64,000 nt of DNA from the NCBI GenBank assembly GCA_003022435.1, contig PXUA01000011.1:1-64000 (forward strand), in the 5' to 3' direction. Each line of letters begins with the position of its first letter. The first letter of the stretch is position 1. Position numbers and translations under genes: made by a program. The notes beneath the pieces are model-generated. The model worked only from the letters and a program-made list of their open reading frames with translations. It had not been told where the DNA came from and searched no databases. This document shows positions 1-9,208 of the stretch, in pieces. The DNA is from Bacteroidetes bacterium SW_9_63_38. Its GTDB lineage: Bacteria > Bacteroidota > Rhodothermia > Rhodothermales > Salinibacteraceae.

Positions 1-50
1 CCAGAATCGGCGCTTTCGGCAACGAACAAGACGATTGGAGCGACCGGCGG

Positions 51-133
51 CAGGGATGAGGGCTCTACAGGGATGAGGGCTCTACAGGGATGAGGGCTCT
101 ACAGGGATGAGGGCTCTACAGGGATGAGGGCTC
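51..133. repeat. 17-bp tandem repeat, four full copies plus a partial fifth
   Basis: The unit CAGGGATGAGGGCTCTA is repeated exactly at 51, 68, 85 and 102, then breaks down in a fifth partial copy at 119. The copies are perfect and there are no spacers, so this is a minisatellite rather than a CRISPR. Two shorter CTACAGGGAAGGG-type echoes follow at about 150-178. The rest of the gap up to 318 holds no gene that I can support. Perfect copies suggest a recent expansion and possible copy-number variation between strains. Confidence 0.95.
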
Positions 134-318
134 CGTTCGGCGACCGGAGCCTACAGGGAAGGGCTACAGGGAAGGGCCGGCCTGCACGGCCGAATCGTCG
201 GGCGTGCACTTTTCCCGTTCGAGTCGTGAGAAAAAATCAGCCGTCCGGCGATTAATCTCATGAGGTCACAGAGATCTCCTCCCTGGTAGCGCCGCTCTGG
301 CACATCAGTGTGCCTAGG

Positions 319-1281
319 TTACATTTGGGCGCCATTTTGCAGCTTCGCCCACTGTGCCTCGGCTTTGCATCTGCTCACAAAACAGGCTCTGGAGGTGTTG
401 TTGGTGTCTTCCCGCAGCGTGCCGGTGACTTCCGATACCGAGTACGGAATCCCGGAGATGTCGGTGTTGGTCGGATAGTTCAGCTCGGCCGTGAGGGTGG
501 TCGGCGCGTACGCATCCCCCAGCGTCTCGCCCCCCTCGTTTTCGAAGCCGGCACTGGTCGAACGCTCAAACGACACGGTGCGCTGGACCGCCCCGATGGT
601 AACGTGGTCGTCGTCACCGATCGTGACGTCGACGGCCTCCCCCGTGCTCTGGTCGATGTCGTAGAAAGTGGCCCCGTTTCTGAAGTCGCCGTCGTCGCTC
701 ACGAAGAGTCCGTAGTCGTTTGTCCCGCTCGGAAGGCTGAGCGACGACAGGTCCACGGTTCTGCGTCTCTCCGCTCTCAATCAGGTTCGGATTCAAGTCC
801 GCCCGCCATTCCCGATCGATCCGTCGAGCATTCGGATCGGAGTTGGGATTCGTACTGGTAAAGGAAAGCGCCTGGTCGTCGTGTCCAATGAGCAGAAAGT
901 CGCCGTTCGACAGATCGGCGCCCGACTCCTGAATTTGCAGCTGCGCTGGTTCCGCATTGAGGTGCTGACTTCTGTCACCCGCCTGCCCGATCCCGGCGAC
1001 CTCGGTCCCATAATTCGCATCGTGGGAAGACTGGTCATCCGTTGCGAGACTAACCGCTGAGTTGTACTTGGAGGCAAGGTAGTTCTGGACAACCGTTCGC
1101 TCTGCGTCGTTGAGCGACCGACTGTAAACAACAACCTCCGCCACGTCCATGTCTGTAAACCGGCCGAAATGGGAACCCATCCGTAGGGCCTGATCATTAC
1201 TTTTCGTATTTCCTTCCTGGCTCAGGGTCGCCTCCGCAACGTTTTCGCCATTCTCGGCTCGATTCCCGACGGTGTTGATCG
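319..1281 (-). pseudogene. decayed LamG/DUF8202-type surface protein, C-terminal part
   Basis: Two minus-strand frames join into one protein-like text. The first runs from about 1281 (an in-frame stop lies just upstream) to about 785 and contains VYSRSLNDAERTVVQNYLAS followed by ASKYN and VAGIGQ, the usual end of a LamG/concanavalin-like domain and its linker in Bacteroidetes surface proteins. It continues with REWRADLNPNLIES. The reading then resumes in another frame from about 775 with SLPSGTNDYGLFVSDDGDF, ending at 319. The sensible join is a single frameshift near 775-790. The 5' half of the gene is missing and the upstream sequence is only weakly similar in other frames. Family assignment is from recalled motif patterns. 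The gene is probably dead, although a sequencing error at the frameshift cannot be excluded. Confidence 0.7.
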
Positions 1282-1571
1282 ATCATCAGTAAGCACCCTG
1301 AATAGCACCTGTCTGCCCCCATTTGGGGGAATACCGGGTCCGGATGCAGACATCGAAACGAAAACGAACACGTCTCCCCACCGGCACAGGCGACGAATCC
1401 TGCGGCCCCAGATGCTTCGTAGATGTGATACGGACAGGCGGCGCCTCCCAGCTGAGCGCACCGACCGCTCCCGTGTGTCTTTCTCAGTTGATCCGGGACA
1501 GTGCCCCTCTTGCAAGAGACAATCAGCGTATCAATGTTCTCACATACCATTGCCCTGTCCTTCTCCCCCAC

Positions 1572-1615
1572 AGAGCTGCGTGATTTTTGATCACGCTTGT
1601 AGAACTGGTATGAGC
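1572..1615. repeat. R6 hairpin repeat, copy 1, downstream of ilvE
   Basis: The block contains the hairpin GCGTGAT-TTTT-ATCACGC at about 1578-1596 and is followed by GAACTGGTATGAGC. A related block lies at 16862-16912. Between the two, the third stem pair changes from G-C to A-T with its partner, which suggests the fold matters. Both copies lie just after the stop codon of a minus-strand gene, so they may act as transcription end or mRNA stability elements. There is no strong U tract. The remainder of the 1282-1631 gap contains no supported gene. Confidence 0.6.
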
Positions 1616-1631
1616 TTTTGCCTCCAGCCCT

Positions 1632-2567
1632 CTACGTGTTCATCTCCGTCCCGTCCGGCACGTCGACGAACGTGAGCCAGTCGTGCGGGTCGTCGCCGCC
1701 CTGCACAATGTCGAAGAAGGCCGACTGCAGCTCTTCGGTGACCGGCCCGCGGGAGCCGGGGCCAATCTCGTAGTCGTCCACGGTGCGGATGGGTGTGACC
1801 TCGGCGGCGGTGCCGGTAAAGAAGAGCTCATCGGCCAGGTACAGCTCCTCGCGGGGAATTTTCTTCTCCTCGACGGTATACCCGCGCTCCTCGGCCAGGG
1901 TGATGACGGACGCGCGCGTGATGCCCGGCAGAATGGAGGAGCCGGACGGCGCGGTGTAGAGGGTGTCGTCCTTAATCAGGAAAAGATTCTCGCCGCTCCC
2001 CTCGGCCACGTAGCCGTCGGTGGTGAGCATAATGCCCTCCATCTTGTCGTTCTTGACGGCGTTCATCTTCACGAGGGCCGCGTTCAGGTAGTTGCCGCCC
2101 GCCTTCGCCATCGCGGGGAAGGTGTTGGGGGCCATCCGATTCCAGCTGGCCACCTCCACGTCGACGCCCTGCTCCAGCGCCTCTTCGCCCAGGTACTGGC
2201 CCCACTCCCAGACGGCAATCGCCGTCTCGATGGGATTGTCGAGCGGGTTGACCCCCATCGGCCCCTCGCCCCGGAACGCCACGGGCCGGATGTAGCACCC
2301 GCGCAGGCCGCTGTGCTCGACGGTCCCGACGACGGCCTCGTTCAACTCGTCGACGCTGTAGGGCAACTCCATGCGGTAGACCTTCGCAGAGTCCACGAGG
2401 CGCTGCATGTGCTCCTCGAGCCGGAAGATGGCCGGCCCCTCGTCGGTCTCGTAGCATCGAAGGCCCTCGAAGACGGAGGAGCCGTAATGAATGACGTGGG
2501 ACAGGACATGGATCTGCGCGTCCTCGTAGGACACGAATTCTCCGTTGAACCAGATGTCGGGCTTCAT
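1632..2567 (-). CDS. ilvE: branched-chain amino acid aminotransferase
   Basis: 311-residue fold-type IV PLP aminotransferase, which catalyses the last step of leucine, isoleucine and valine synthesis from the 2-oxo acids and glutamate. The PLP lysine is K155 in AMAKAGGNYLN, and the phosphate-binding stretch EGSGENLF is at 189-196, followed by LPGITR. The length fits the family. The reading frame stays open further upstream, but the start at MKPDIWFNGEF is the usual family N-terminus and the extension looks like read-through of GC-rich DNA. It is followed after the stop by an R6 hairpin. The next gene upstream on the same strand ends 74 bases away, so shared transcription is possible. Confidence 0.95.
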   Translation of the reverse strand: MKPDIWFNGEFVSYEDAQIHVLSHVIHYGSSVFEGLRCYETDEGPAIFRLEEHMQRLVDSAKVYRMELPYSVDELNEAVVGTVEHSGLRGCYIRPVAFRGEGPMGVNPLDNPIETAIAVWEWGQYLGEEALEQGVDVEVASWNRMAPNTFPAMAKAGGNYLNAALVKMNAVKNDKMEGIMLTTDGYVAEGSGENLFLIKDDTLYTAPSGSSILPGITRASVITLAEERGYTVEEKKIPREELYLADELFFTGTAAEVTPIRTVDDYEIGPGSRGPVTEELQSAFFDIVQGGDDPHDWLTFVDVPDGTEMNT

Positions 2568-2641
2568 GACGGGCAGGGGGAAAGCGGTGGTCAGTAGTGG
2601 AGCAACAAGCGGAGGCAAAAACGGCGCCCGGGGGGAAAGGT

Positions 2642-3433
2642 TCAGCCGTTCTCGTATCCGGCCCTCACCGTCTTCCGACACTGCTCGCGCCGGGCCCGGA
2701 GCCGGGCCGTCCGCTCGGCTCGCGTCCACGCCATGCGCCCGATGGTCCACAGAATCTTGGACGACGCCTGGACCGTGCCTTTGATAGTGCCGGTGATCTT
2801 GGAGACCCCCACGCGCTTCCGGTACGACACCGGGGCCTCCTGGATGCGCAGGCCCGCCTCGGCGGCCTTGATCTGCATCTCGATGGTCCACCCGAAGGTT
2901 TTGTCCTGCATGTCCATCGCCAGCAGGTCGCGGAAGCGGATGGCGCGGAAGGGGCCGAGGTCCGTGTACGTGGCCCCCCAGATCTGCTGCATGAGCGTGC
3001 AGGCCAGCCGGTTGCCCACCTGGGCCTGCGGCAGCAGCGCGCCCGGCTCGGCGTCGCCCCGAATACGCGAGCCCACCACGAAGTCCGCCTCGCCGGCGGC
3101 AATGGGTTCGACCAGCCGTGTCATCTCCTCCGGATGGTCGCTGTAGTCGCCGTCGAGAAAAACCACCACGTCCGGCTGCCGGGCCTTTGCGTATTCAATT
3201 CCCCGCAGACACGCGTACCCGTACCCCTGTCGCTCTTCGGTGAGCACCGTAGCGCCGGCGGCACGGGCGTTATCCTCCGTCTCGTCGGTCGAGACGTTGT
3301 TGACGACCACGATCTCGTCCACCAGGGCCTCAGGAATATCACCCACCACCTGCCCAATGGCACGCGCTTCGTTGAAGGCCGGAATGATGACGAGCGTCGT
3401 CACGATGTTGGAGCAACCGAGAAGAGAATACAC
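2642..3433 (-). CDS. family 2 glycosyltransferase, dolichyl-phosphate-sugar synthase-like
   Basis: About 263 residues. The GT-A nucleotide-sugar fold is shown by TTLVIIPAFNEARAIGQVV, then VVVNNVSTDETED, then FLDGDYSDHP with the metal-binding DGD, then VVGSRIRG. These match the DPM1/DPG synthase group, which moves a sugar from an NDP donor to a polyprenyl phosphate at the inner membrane. The C-terminus is basic (RAERTARLRARRE) and shows no clear membrane pair. The start is uncertain. I chose the GTG at 3433 because an AAGGA sits six bases upstream of it. A GTG at 3403, giving VTTLVIIPAFNE, is the other candidate. The frame stays open further upstream, but there is no family similarity there. 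Acceptor unknown. Confidence 0.85.
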   Translation of the reverse strand: MYSLLGCSNIVTTLVIIPAFNEARAIGQVVGDIPEALVDEIVVVNNVSTDETEDNARAAGATVLTEERQGYGYACLRGIEYAKARQPDVVVFLDGDYSDHPEEMTRLVEPIAAGEADFVVGSRIRGDAEPGALLPQAQVGNRLACTLMQQIWGATYTDLGPFRAIRFRDLLAMDMQDKTFGWTIEMQIKAAEAGLRIQEAPVSYRKRVGVSKITGTIKGTVQASSKILWTIGRMAWTRAERTARLRARREQCRKTVRAGYENG

Positions 3434-3584
3434 GATCCGTCCTTGAGAGGACGGCGAACGGTCAGCGTTACACCGTAGCCCGGCAATCGCATCTTGCCTT
3501 GATTGATGAGCAAGCGCGGAGGTCGGAGGCAGCTTCTCCCACGCGCCCTTTCCCCCACGCTCCCCTTCTCCGTGTCCCCCGGCA

Positions 3585-4088
3585 TTACACCAGCTCATCG
3601 TCCGGCGTCGCGGCCACCTCCTCGATCGCCTCCTCGTCCAGGCGCATCACCGTGCGGTCGTCAAGTGGCTCGGCCCCTGCCTCCTCATAGAACTCGACCG
3701 CCTCCGTATTCCAGTCCAGCACCGCCCACTCCATCCGGCGGCAGCCGCGCTCCTCGGCCATCTCCGCGAGGCTATTCAGAAGGGCCGCCCCGATGCCCTC
3801 GCCGCGATACGTCGACTTCACGTACAGATCCTCGACGTAGAGCCCCGCATTCGTGAGGAACGTCGAGTAGGTGTGGTAGAAGAACGCAAATCCGACCGCC
3901 GTCCCATTCTCCGTCTCGGCGATCAGGGCCTCACACCCGGTCAGCGCCTCTTCGGACAGGTGCTCGCGCAGTAGCGGAATGTCGGGCTCCGCCTCGTCGA
4001 GCAACCGCTCGTAGGCCGCCAGTTCGAGAATGAGCTCCTGCAGCAATGCCGCGTCGTCGGGCGTCGCCTTTCGGATGGTGATGTTCAT
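3585..4088 (-). CDS. GNAT family N-acetyltransferase, diamine/thialysine acetyltransferase-like
   Basis: 167 residues. The acetyl-CoA binding motif A is visible as VKSTYRGEGIGAALLNSLA, preceded by GLYVEDLYV and followed by WAVLDWNTEAVEFYEEAGA. This arrangement is that of the SSAT/thialysine acetyltransferase branch of GNAT, which acetylates small diamines or lysine analogues. The substrate here is inferred only from that similarity. The C-terminal tail is acidic. The stop lies about 150 bases upstream of the GT2 start on the same strand, separated by a pyrimidine-rich tract. Confidence 0.85.
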   Translation of the reverse strand: MNITIRKATPDDAALLQELILELAAYERLLDEAEPDIPLLREHLSEEALTGCEALIAETENGTAVGFAFFYHTYSTFLTNAGLYVEDLYVKSTYRGEGIGAALLNSLAEMAEERGCRRMEWAVLDWNTEAVEFYEEAGAEPLDDRTVMRLDEEAIEEVAATPDDELV

Positions 4089-4197
4089 CGCCTAAATTGT
4101 CATGCTGAAGAAACGTGTAACGTTCAACGTTGAACATTCCCCTGTGTCTACATGGGCACGTCGTCGCAAGGATGGGGGCTACGACCGAGTAAGGCGT

Positions 4198-5733
4198 CTA
4201 CCGGTACCGGCTCAGATCGTCCTCGTCGTCGAAGTCGTCCCCATCGAAGCCGCCGTCGCCGAAGGAGGAGAGCATCGAGCCCATGATGTCGTCGTAGTGC
4301 TGCGTGCCGTCGCCAATTTCCTTGCCGACCAGCGAGTTCTGGTGCAGGGCCTCCAGGACGAACTCCATCATCACGAGCCGCTCGTTGTCCGAGTCCGGCT
4401 TGGTGTAGTCGGCCACGAGGTCCGCCAGCCCATCGATCTCGGTCAGGGTGTCGGCATAGGCGTCGTTGCTCATCTCCTGCTCCAGGTCCACCGAGTTCTC
4501 GTCGGCGAACCAGTCGAGGATGTCGCGGTACTGCGGACGGCCGTCCTCCTTGTCGTCGGGATCGGGGAAGTAGTGACCGAAGATGGCGTCGACGGCCTGG
4601 CCGATGAGCGAGAGCGCCACGTTCTGCGCGCCCTCCTGCTCGCCCTCGTAGACGAGTTCCACCTTGCCGGTGATAGCAGGGGCCACGCGCATGAGGTCAC
4701 TGATCCGCACGGCGGTCTCGTCCTCGCCGTTAAGCAGCGCGCGCCGCTCGGCAGTCGAGAGCAACGCCTCCACCGCCGCTCTCGTCACGCGGACCGAGAC
4801 GCCGGAGGTCTGGTCGATGTACTCGCTGTCGCGCGCCTCGAACGCAATCTGCTCGATGATCTCGCGGAAGAAGTGCGGCACGTGCACATCGACCTCGACT
4901 TCGCCGTCGTCGGACGCCCGGTCGGTCCAGGCCTCTTGCTTCGTAATCGCCATGCCCGTCTCCCGCGTCTTCGGGTAGTGGGTGATGATCTGGCTGTCGA
5001 TCCGGTCCTTGAGGGGCGTCACCAGGTTGCCGCGGCTCGTGTAGTCCTCCGGGTTGGCCGAAAAGACCATCATCACGTCGAGCGGAAAGCGCACGTTGAA
5101 CCCGCGGATCTGGATGTCCTGCTCCTCCATGATGTTGAAGAGGCCCACCTGGATGCGCGGCTGGAGGTCCGGCAGCTCGTTGATCGCGAAGATGCCGCGG
5201 TTCGTACGCGGGATGATGCCGAAGTGGATGACCTCCTCGTCGGCGTAGGTGAGGCGCTTGTTGGCGGCCTTGATCGGGTCGATGTCGCCGATCAGGTCGG
5301 CGATCGTCGTGTCCGGGGTCGCCAGCTTTTCGCCGTAGCGCGCCTCGCGGGGGAGCCACTCGATCGGCGTGTCGTCGCCGTGCTCGTCCACGAGCTCGCG
5401 CCCCTGCTTCGTGACCGGGCTGAACGGATCCTCGTTCAGCGGCGTGTCCGCAATCACCGGGATGTAGTCGTCCAGCAGATTGGGCAGCATGCGGATGAGG
5501 CGCGTCTTCGCCTGGCCGCGCAGCCCCAGCAGAATCAGGTCGTGCTTCGCCAGGATGGCGTTTTCGATTTGCGGGATGACCGTCTGGCCGTACCCCAGAA
5601 TGCCGGGAAAAATGTCTTCGTCCGCCCGCAGCTTTTCGATCAGGTTCGCCCGCAATTCGTCCTTCACGGAGCGGACGTGGTAGTCGGACGCTTTCAGTTC
5701 GCCGAGGGTGGAGAGATCCGTCGGAGCAGCCAT
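4198..5733 (-). CDS. ChlI/MoxR-like AAA+ ATPase (magnesium-chelatase subunit I family)
   Basis: 511 residues. Walker A is GLRGQAKT at 70-77 and the Walker B-like strand is IFAINEL at 181-187. FSANPEDYTSRG and VTPLKDRIDSQI are the sensor-like segments usual in ChlI-type ATPases. The second half is helical and very acidic, ending in a D/E/G-rich tail. Such proteins act as metal-insertion or chaperone ATPases together with a von Willebrand A partner, but no VWA gene lies next to it here, and nothing suggests chlorophyll synthesis. The start is MAAPTDLSTL; the open extension upstream is unlike the family. A client cannot be named. Confidence 0.85.
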   Translation of the reverse strand: MAAPTDLSTLGELKASDYHVRSVKDELRANLIEKLRADEDIFPGILGYGQTVIPQIENAILAKHDLILLGLRGQAKTRLIRMLPNLLDDYIPVIADTPLNEDPFSPVTKQGRELVDEHGDDTPIEWLPREARYGEKLATPDTTIADLIGDIDPIKAANKRLTYADEEVIHFGIIPRTNRGIFAINELPDLQPRIQVGLFNIMEEQDIQIRGFNVRFPLDVMMVFSANPEDYTSRGNLVTPLKDRIDSQIITHYPKTRETGMAITKQEAWTDRASDDGEVEVDVHVPHFFREIIEQIAFEARDSEYIDQTSGVSVRVTRAAVEALLSTAERRALLNGEDETAVRISDLMRVAPAITGKVELVYEGEQEGAQNVALSLIGQAVDAIFGHYFPDPDDKEDGRPQYRDILDWFADENSVDLEQEMSNDAYADTLTEIDGLADLVADYTKPDSDNERLVMMEFVLEALHQNSLVGKEIGDGTQHYDDIMGSMLSSFGDGGFDGDDFDDEDDLSRYR

Positions 5734-6083
5734 ACGACAAGACCGATTGGTGCGAGGGGACTGGAGGAGATGCCGCCACTTCAACGCGAAATGTGGCACG
5801 CGAACCCCTGTGGGCTGTTCCCCCTGACCGCGCGTGCCGTCCTGAATCAAACAGGGGAATTACCTTCTCCGTCTCGGCGGCAACGCCCTGCGAACCGCAA
5901 ACCGATTCGCCTCACAGCGGCCTCGGCCTGCGCGTGTGCATCTGTGGCACGGAGGCATGGACGCGTGGAAGCACGGAAGCATGTGTAGCCTGAAAATGCG
6001 TCCGACGCGTCCAGGCGTCCAGGGCGTTTATGCGTCCAGGCATTTCTCCCTTCCGAACACATACAGCACGGAGTCTCCTTCTC
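5734..6083. other. intergenic gap with GCGTCCAGG-type short repeats
   Basis: No gene is supported. Around 5947-6046 there is a purine-rich block on plus (GGAGGCATGG, GGAAGCACGGAAGCATG) and several GCGTCCAGG repeats. Read on minus this gives TGCTTCCGTGCTTCCACGCG, a member of the pyrimidine-rich tract family seen in many other gaps of this window (see R4). Confidence 0.6.
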
Positions 6084-7157
6084 TCAGGGCGTTCGGTCCC
6101 AGTCAAACAGCTCCAGCCGCGGCTCGGGCGAGCGTACGGCCACGGCAAACCGGTAGCCGTCCGCGGTCCGCCGGGCATCGAGGTCGAGCGGATAGTAGTC
6201 GCGGCTGCCGCCCTCATGGGGCTCCACGAGGCGGCGCTGCAACCGGCCGTCGGGACCGTAGGCGTCGATCTGGACCCAGCCGGGGCGCAGGTTGAGGACG
6301 AACAGGGTATCCCCCACCGCCGCGGCAGACGCCATCAGAAGGGGCGGCTTGTCCACGTCGCCCGCCGCGTAGGCGTAGCTCCGTTCCAGCATTGGCGAAT
6401 CGAAGCCCACGAGCGACACGCTGTCGGCGGTCGCCCCGTCCGCAAGGTTCGACGACAGGCGGTGCACGACCGGTCGGTAGCCGGACAGGCTCACCAGCGC
6501 GTTGTCCCAGGCCCGCAGGAAGCCGGCGCGCCGCCAGTACGGCCCGCCGAGGTCGGCCTGCGCCGTCACTGCTCCCTGCTCGTTGAGCCGCGACACGTGC
6601 GCGCCCACCTGCTCCCCCACGGCCTTCGCGTAGAGCGACGTATCGGTGGCGAGCATGTAGACGAGCGCGTCTCGGGCCGGTCGGTCGTAGGAGATGGACT
6701 GCGCCGCCAGCCGCCGCCCGTCCGCCACGAAATCAATGCGATCGGCTCCAGCATTGAACACCACCAGTGTGTCGGCCCGGTGGCCGATGAGGTACGGCAC
6801 GGCGAAGCTGGAGTCGGCAATCTCGCGCTGAAACGCGGCGTCGGCCCCGAAGCGAAAGAGACTGTTTCGCCTGGCGTCGCTCACGGCAATGCCGTTCTCC
6901 ACGAAGCGGACCGTCCGCGGGTATGTGAGGGGATGCGCCTCCGCCCCGTCCGATGTCCCCGCCGCCCGAAGCGTATCCGCATCCATCTCAGCGGCCACCC
7001 GGCGCGAGAGCGAATCGGCCGAAAACAGCGTCTCGTTGGCCTCACGGCGACAGCTATACGGTAGGCATCCGGTAAAGAAAAGGAGGCCCACGAGCAAAAG
7101 ACACACCGGACGTCGGAGCGTTCGCTCCCACGCCCGCACATCGACATCTACGTTCAT
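6084..7157 (-). CDS. predicted lipoprotein with beta-propeller-like body
   Basis: 357 residues. The N-terminus has a basic start, a hydrophobic run CLLLVGLLFF and a lipobox FTGC, so it is probably exported and lipidated. The body has recurring short strands with NGIAVSDARRNSLFRFG, GHRADTLVVFNAGADRIDFV and FVLNLRPGWVQIDAYGPDGR, a spacing typical of six-bladed propellers (NHL or 6-bladed Bacteroidetes lipoproteins). Substrate or partner is unknown. The start is taken at MNVDVDVRAW because the open frame upstream runs through low-complexity intergenic DNA. No neighbour explains its role. Confidence 0.75.
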   Translation of the reverse strand: MNVDVDVRAWERTLRRPVCLLLVGLLFFTGCLPYSCRREANETLFSADSLSRRVAAEMDADTLRAAGTSDGAEAHPLTYPRTVRFVENGIAVSDARRNSLFRFGADAAFQREIADSSFAVPYLIGHRADTLVVFNAGADRIDFVADGRRLAAQSISYDRPARDALVYMLATDTSLYAKAVGEQVGAHVSRLNEQGAVTAQADLGGPYWRRAGFLRAWDNALVSLSGYRPVVHRLSSNLADGATADSVSLVGFDSPMLERSYAYAAGDVDKPPLLMASAAAVGDTLFVLNLRPGWVQIDAYGPDGRLQRRLVEPHEGGSRDYYPLDLDARRTADGYRFAVAVRSPEPRLELFDWDRTP

Positions 7158-7489
7158 TTGGGGCTCAAGTTGACTCGAAAAATGGTCGTGTCCGCCCGTT
7201 TCGAATGGCAGTGCTCCTGCTGGTCGTTGCGTATTGCGTGAGGATCCATTCGCCTCCTCGTATCGGCTTCTGACCGTCTCGCCCCCAAGACGCCCCGCAC
7301 AAACGCACACACGCCTTCCCCCACGCTCCTCTTCTTCCATGCATGAACCCTCCCCGACGGGCAAATGCACTCATGCCGCCCTCGTTCGACACGTCCTCGA
7401 CGGACGACGCCTCACTCCTCCCGCCCCATCCGCATGGTGAGTCTCCCCCCGGTTGCCGTCCCGCAACACCGTGAGGCGGACCGTGACGC

Positions 7490-7593
7490 TAGTGCAGCTT
7501 CAAACGATCTTTTGGGGGAAAGCAGTTTGCTATTGCTCCAAGCTCCAGCTTGAGGTATCTCGATTGCACAACGGACCCGTTGAAGCTGCACTA
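7490..7593. repeat. R1 element, copy 1, 104 bp with 14-bp terminal inverted repeats
   Basis: The element begins TAGTGCAGCTTCAA and ends with the exact reverse complement TTGAAGCTGCACTA. A second copy with the same interior order (CGATCTTTTGGGG, GCTCCAGCTTGAGGTAT, TCGATTGCACAACGGACC) is at 43621-43746. The size and ends are those of a small non-autonomous mobile element or structured repeat. It sits in the 7158-8030 gap, which otherwise holds a C-rich tract near 7280-7330 and no gene that I can support. Confidence 0.9.
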
Positions 7594-8030
7594 TGCCGGG
7601 TCGTGGGGCCGTTGCAGCACGCCCGGTCTAGGCCGCCGCGCTCCTTCCGTTTCCCCACAATCCGCGCGGCCCGGTCAGAGCGGGAAGCAGACGCGGCCCA
7701 CGGAGAGCCGACAGTCCCAACAGGCCTCAGCTTCTGCTCCACGTTCGAGGGCCGGGGTCGAACGAGCGTACCTGCTCACGTTCCTCTCTGCCGACAATCT
7801 CATTGTACGCTCCTGCAGGACCTTCCGGCCTCAAAGAAATCGGCCCTCGTGCTGCGAGGAATCTCATCATCCTGGAGAGATTGCCCTGCTCTCGTGTGCT
7901 CCACAACGCGGTCGTGTCATTCATCCCAGGTACCGAACCGCGCCCGCGCCGGTCAATTCGAATGCACCTTCCTTCCTTCAGATTCACGGTTCTGATTCCG
8001 GGACCTCTGCCGTTGCCCGACCTCTCCTCC

Positions 8031-9077
8031 ATGCGGTCTCGCCCCTCTACCGCCGGGCCCAGTCGTCGGGAGTGGGGCGTCATCCTGGCATTCTGGGGGA
8101 CATTTGCACTGCTGTCGATCGGCCAGGACGCCGTCGGGGACGGCGCCGTGGTCTTTCGGTGGGGCAAAGCCGCGGGCGAGCTCGTCGAGTACGGCACCTG
8201 GGCGCTCTTTACCCCCCTTCCTGCTCCGCCTAACCGCCGCGTTCCCGGTTATCGACGCGCATCGCCCCCGCGTCTGCCCGCTCCGCAACGGCCTCCTGCA
8301 CGTCGTCACGAGTTTTTCCGTCGCAATCCTGATCGGCCTCAGCGAAGAGCTCGTGGGGCTCGGGGTCGGCGCCGAGCCCAGCACGATGCCCCCTTTCTTC
8401 AGCAGGTGCAGGAGTTCTGGTTTCTGGACGAACTGATGGTGTACGTGGTGGTGCTGATGGCCGGCTTCGCCCGTGTCTACTACCTCCAGAAGCGGGAGCG
8501 GGAGGCCGAGGCCGAGCGGCTGGAGGCCCGCACCGAGGCCCTCGAAGCCCAGCTTACGGAGGCCCGCCTCAGCGAGCTGCTCCGCCACGTGCTCGACGAG
8601 GACGCCCCGCAGGAGGTGCCCCTTTCGGAAGAGCTGGACTTCCTCGATGACTACCTCGACATCCAGACCATCCGATTTCAGGGCAACCTCGACACCACGA
8701 TCGATGTGCCGCCGCCCCTGCACGATGCCCGGGTGCCCAACCTCCTCCTACAGCCGGTGGTGGAAAATGCCATTCGACACGGCACCAGCCAGATCCGCGG
8801 CACCGGGCGCATTGTCATTCGGGGTCGCCGCGATTACGACCGGCTCATGCTTACGGTGCAGGACAACGGGCCGGGGATGTCGGCCGAGCCAACCGATGGC
8901 CTCGGCCTGCGGAACGTGCGGGCACGGCTGTCGGAACTGTGCGGCGACGATGCGACCCTCCGCTTCGATACGTCGTCGGACGGCGGAACCCGCGTGACGC
9001 TCGACCTTCCCTATCACACCGGCACCGACCTGTACACGAGCAACACGCATACGGCCCCCGCTGTGCCCCCCGATTGA
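8031..9077 (+). pseudogene. LytS/YehU-type sensor histidine kinase, frameshifted and lacking the phosphoacceptor segment
   Basis: From MRSRPSTAGP the frame encodes membrane segments (GVILAFWGTFALL), then drops into another frame at the C6 run near 8209-8216. There the correct membrane text FLLRLTAAFPVIDAH and LLHVVTSFSVAILIGL continues to about 8395, where the first frame resumes with QEFWFLDELMVYVVVLM, a coiled coil and the kinase core. LLLQPVVENAIRHG, DNGPGMS and GLGLRNVRARL are intact ATP-binding boxes. The dimerisation helix goes directly from AQLTEARL to SELLRHVL. The PHFLFN block that carries the phosphoacceptor histidine, about 40 residues in this family, is absent in every frame. Two frameshifts plus this deletion make it almost certainly non-functional. 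No response regulator is adjacent. Confidence 0.85.
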
Positions 9078-9208
9078 CTGTTCTCTTTTCCCACTCGGGA
9101 CGACCGACTAATCCGAGCTTTCTTCCAGGCGCCACCCGCCGCCCCCCCCTCGGTTGATGCCTCCAAGCGTCCACGCCCCCACGCTCCCAGTCCCCCACGC
9201 TCGACGAC

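Noticed and set aside
51-133. Possible CRISPR array
   Set aside because: Units are contiguous with no spacers, and no cas gene is in the window. The same holds for 25531-25610.
4198-5733. Magnesium chelatase for bacteriochlorophyll synthesis
   Set aside because: Only the ChlI-like ATPase is present; there is no ChlD or ChlH and no pigment gene nearby.
4102-5988. 628-codon plus-strand open frame opposite the AAA+ gene
   Set aside because: It is a GC-rich antisense shadow of a gene with clear Walker motifs; its own product is low-complexity H/R/V text without any family motif.
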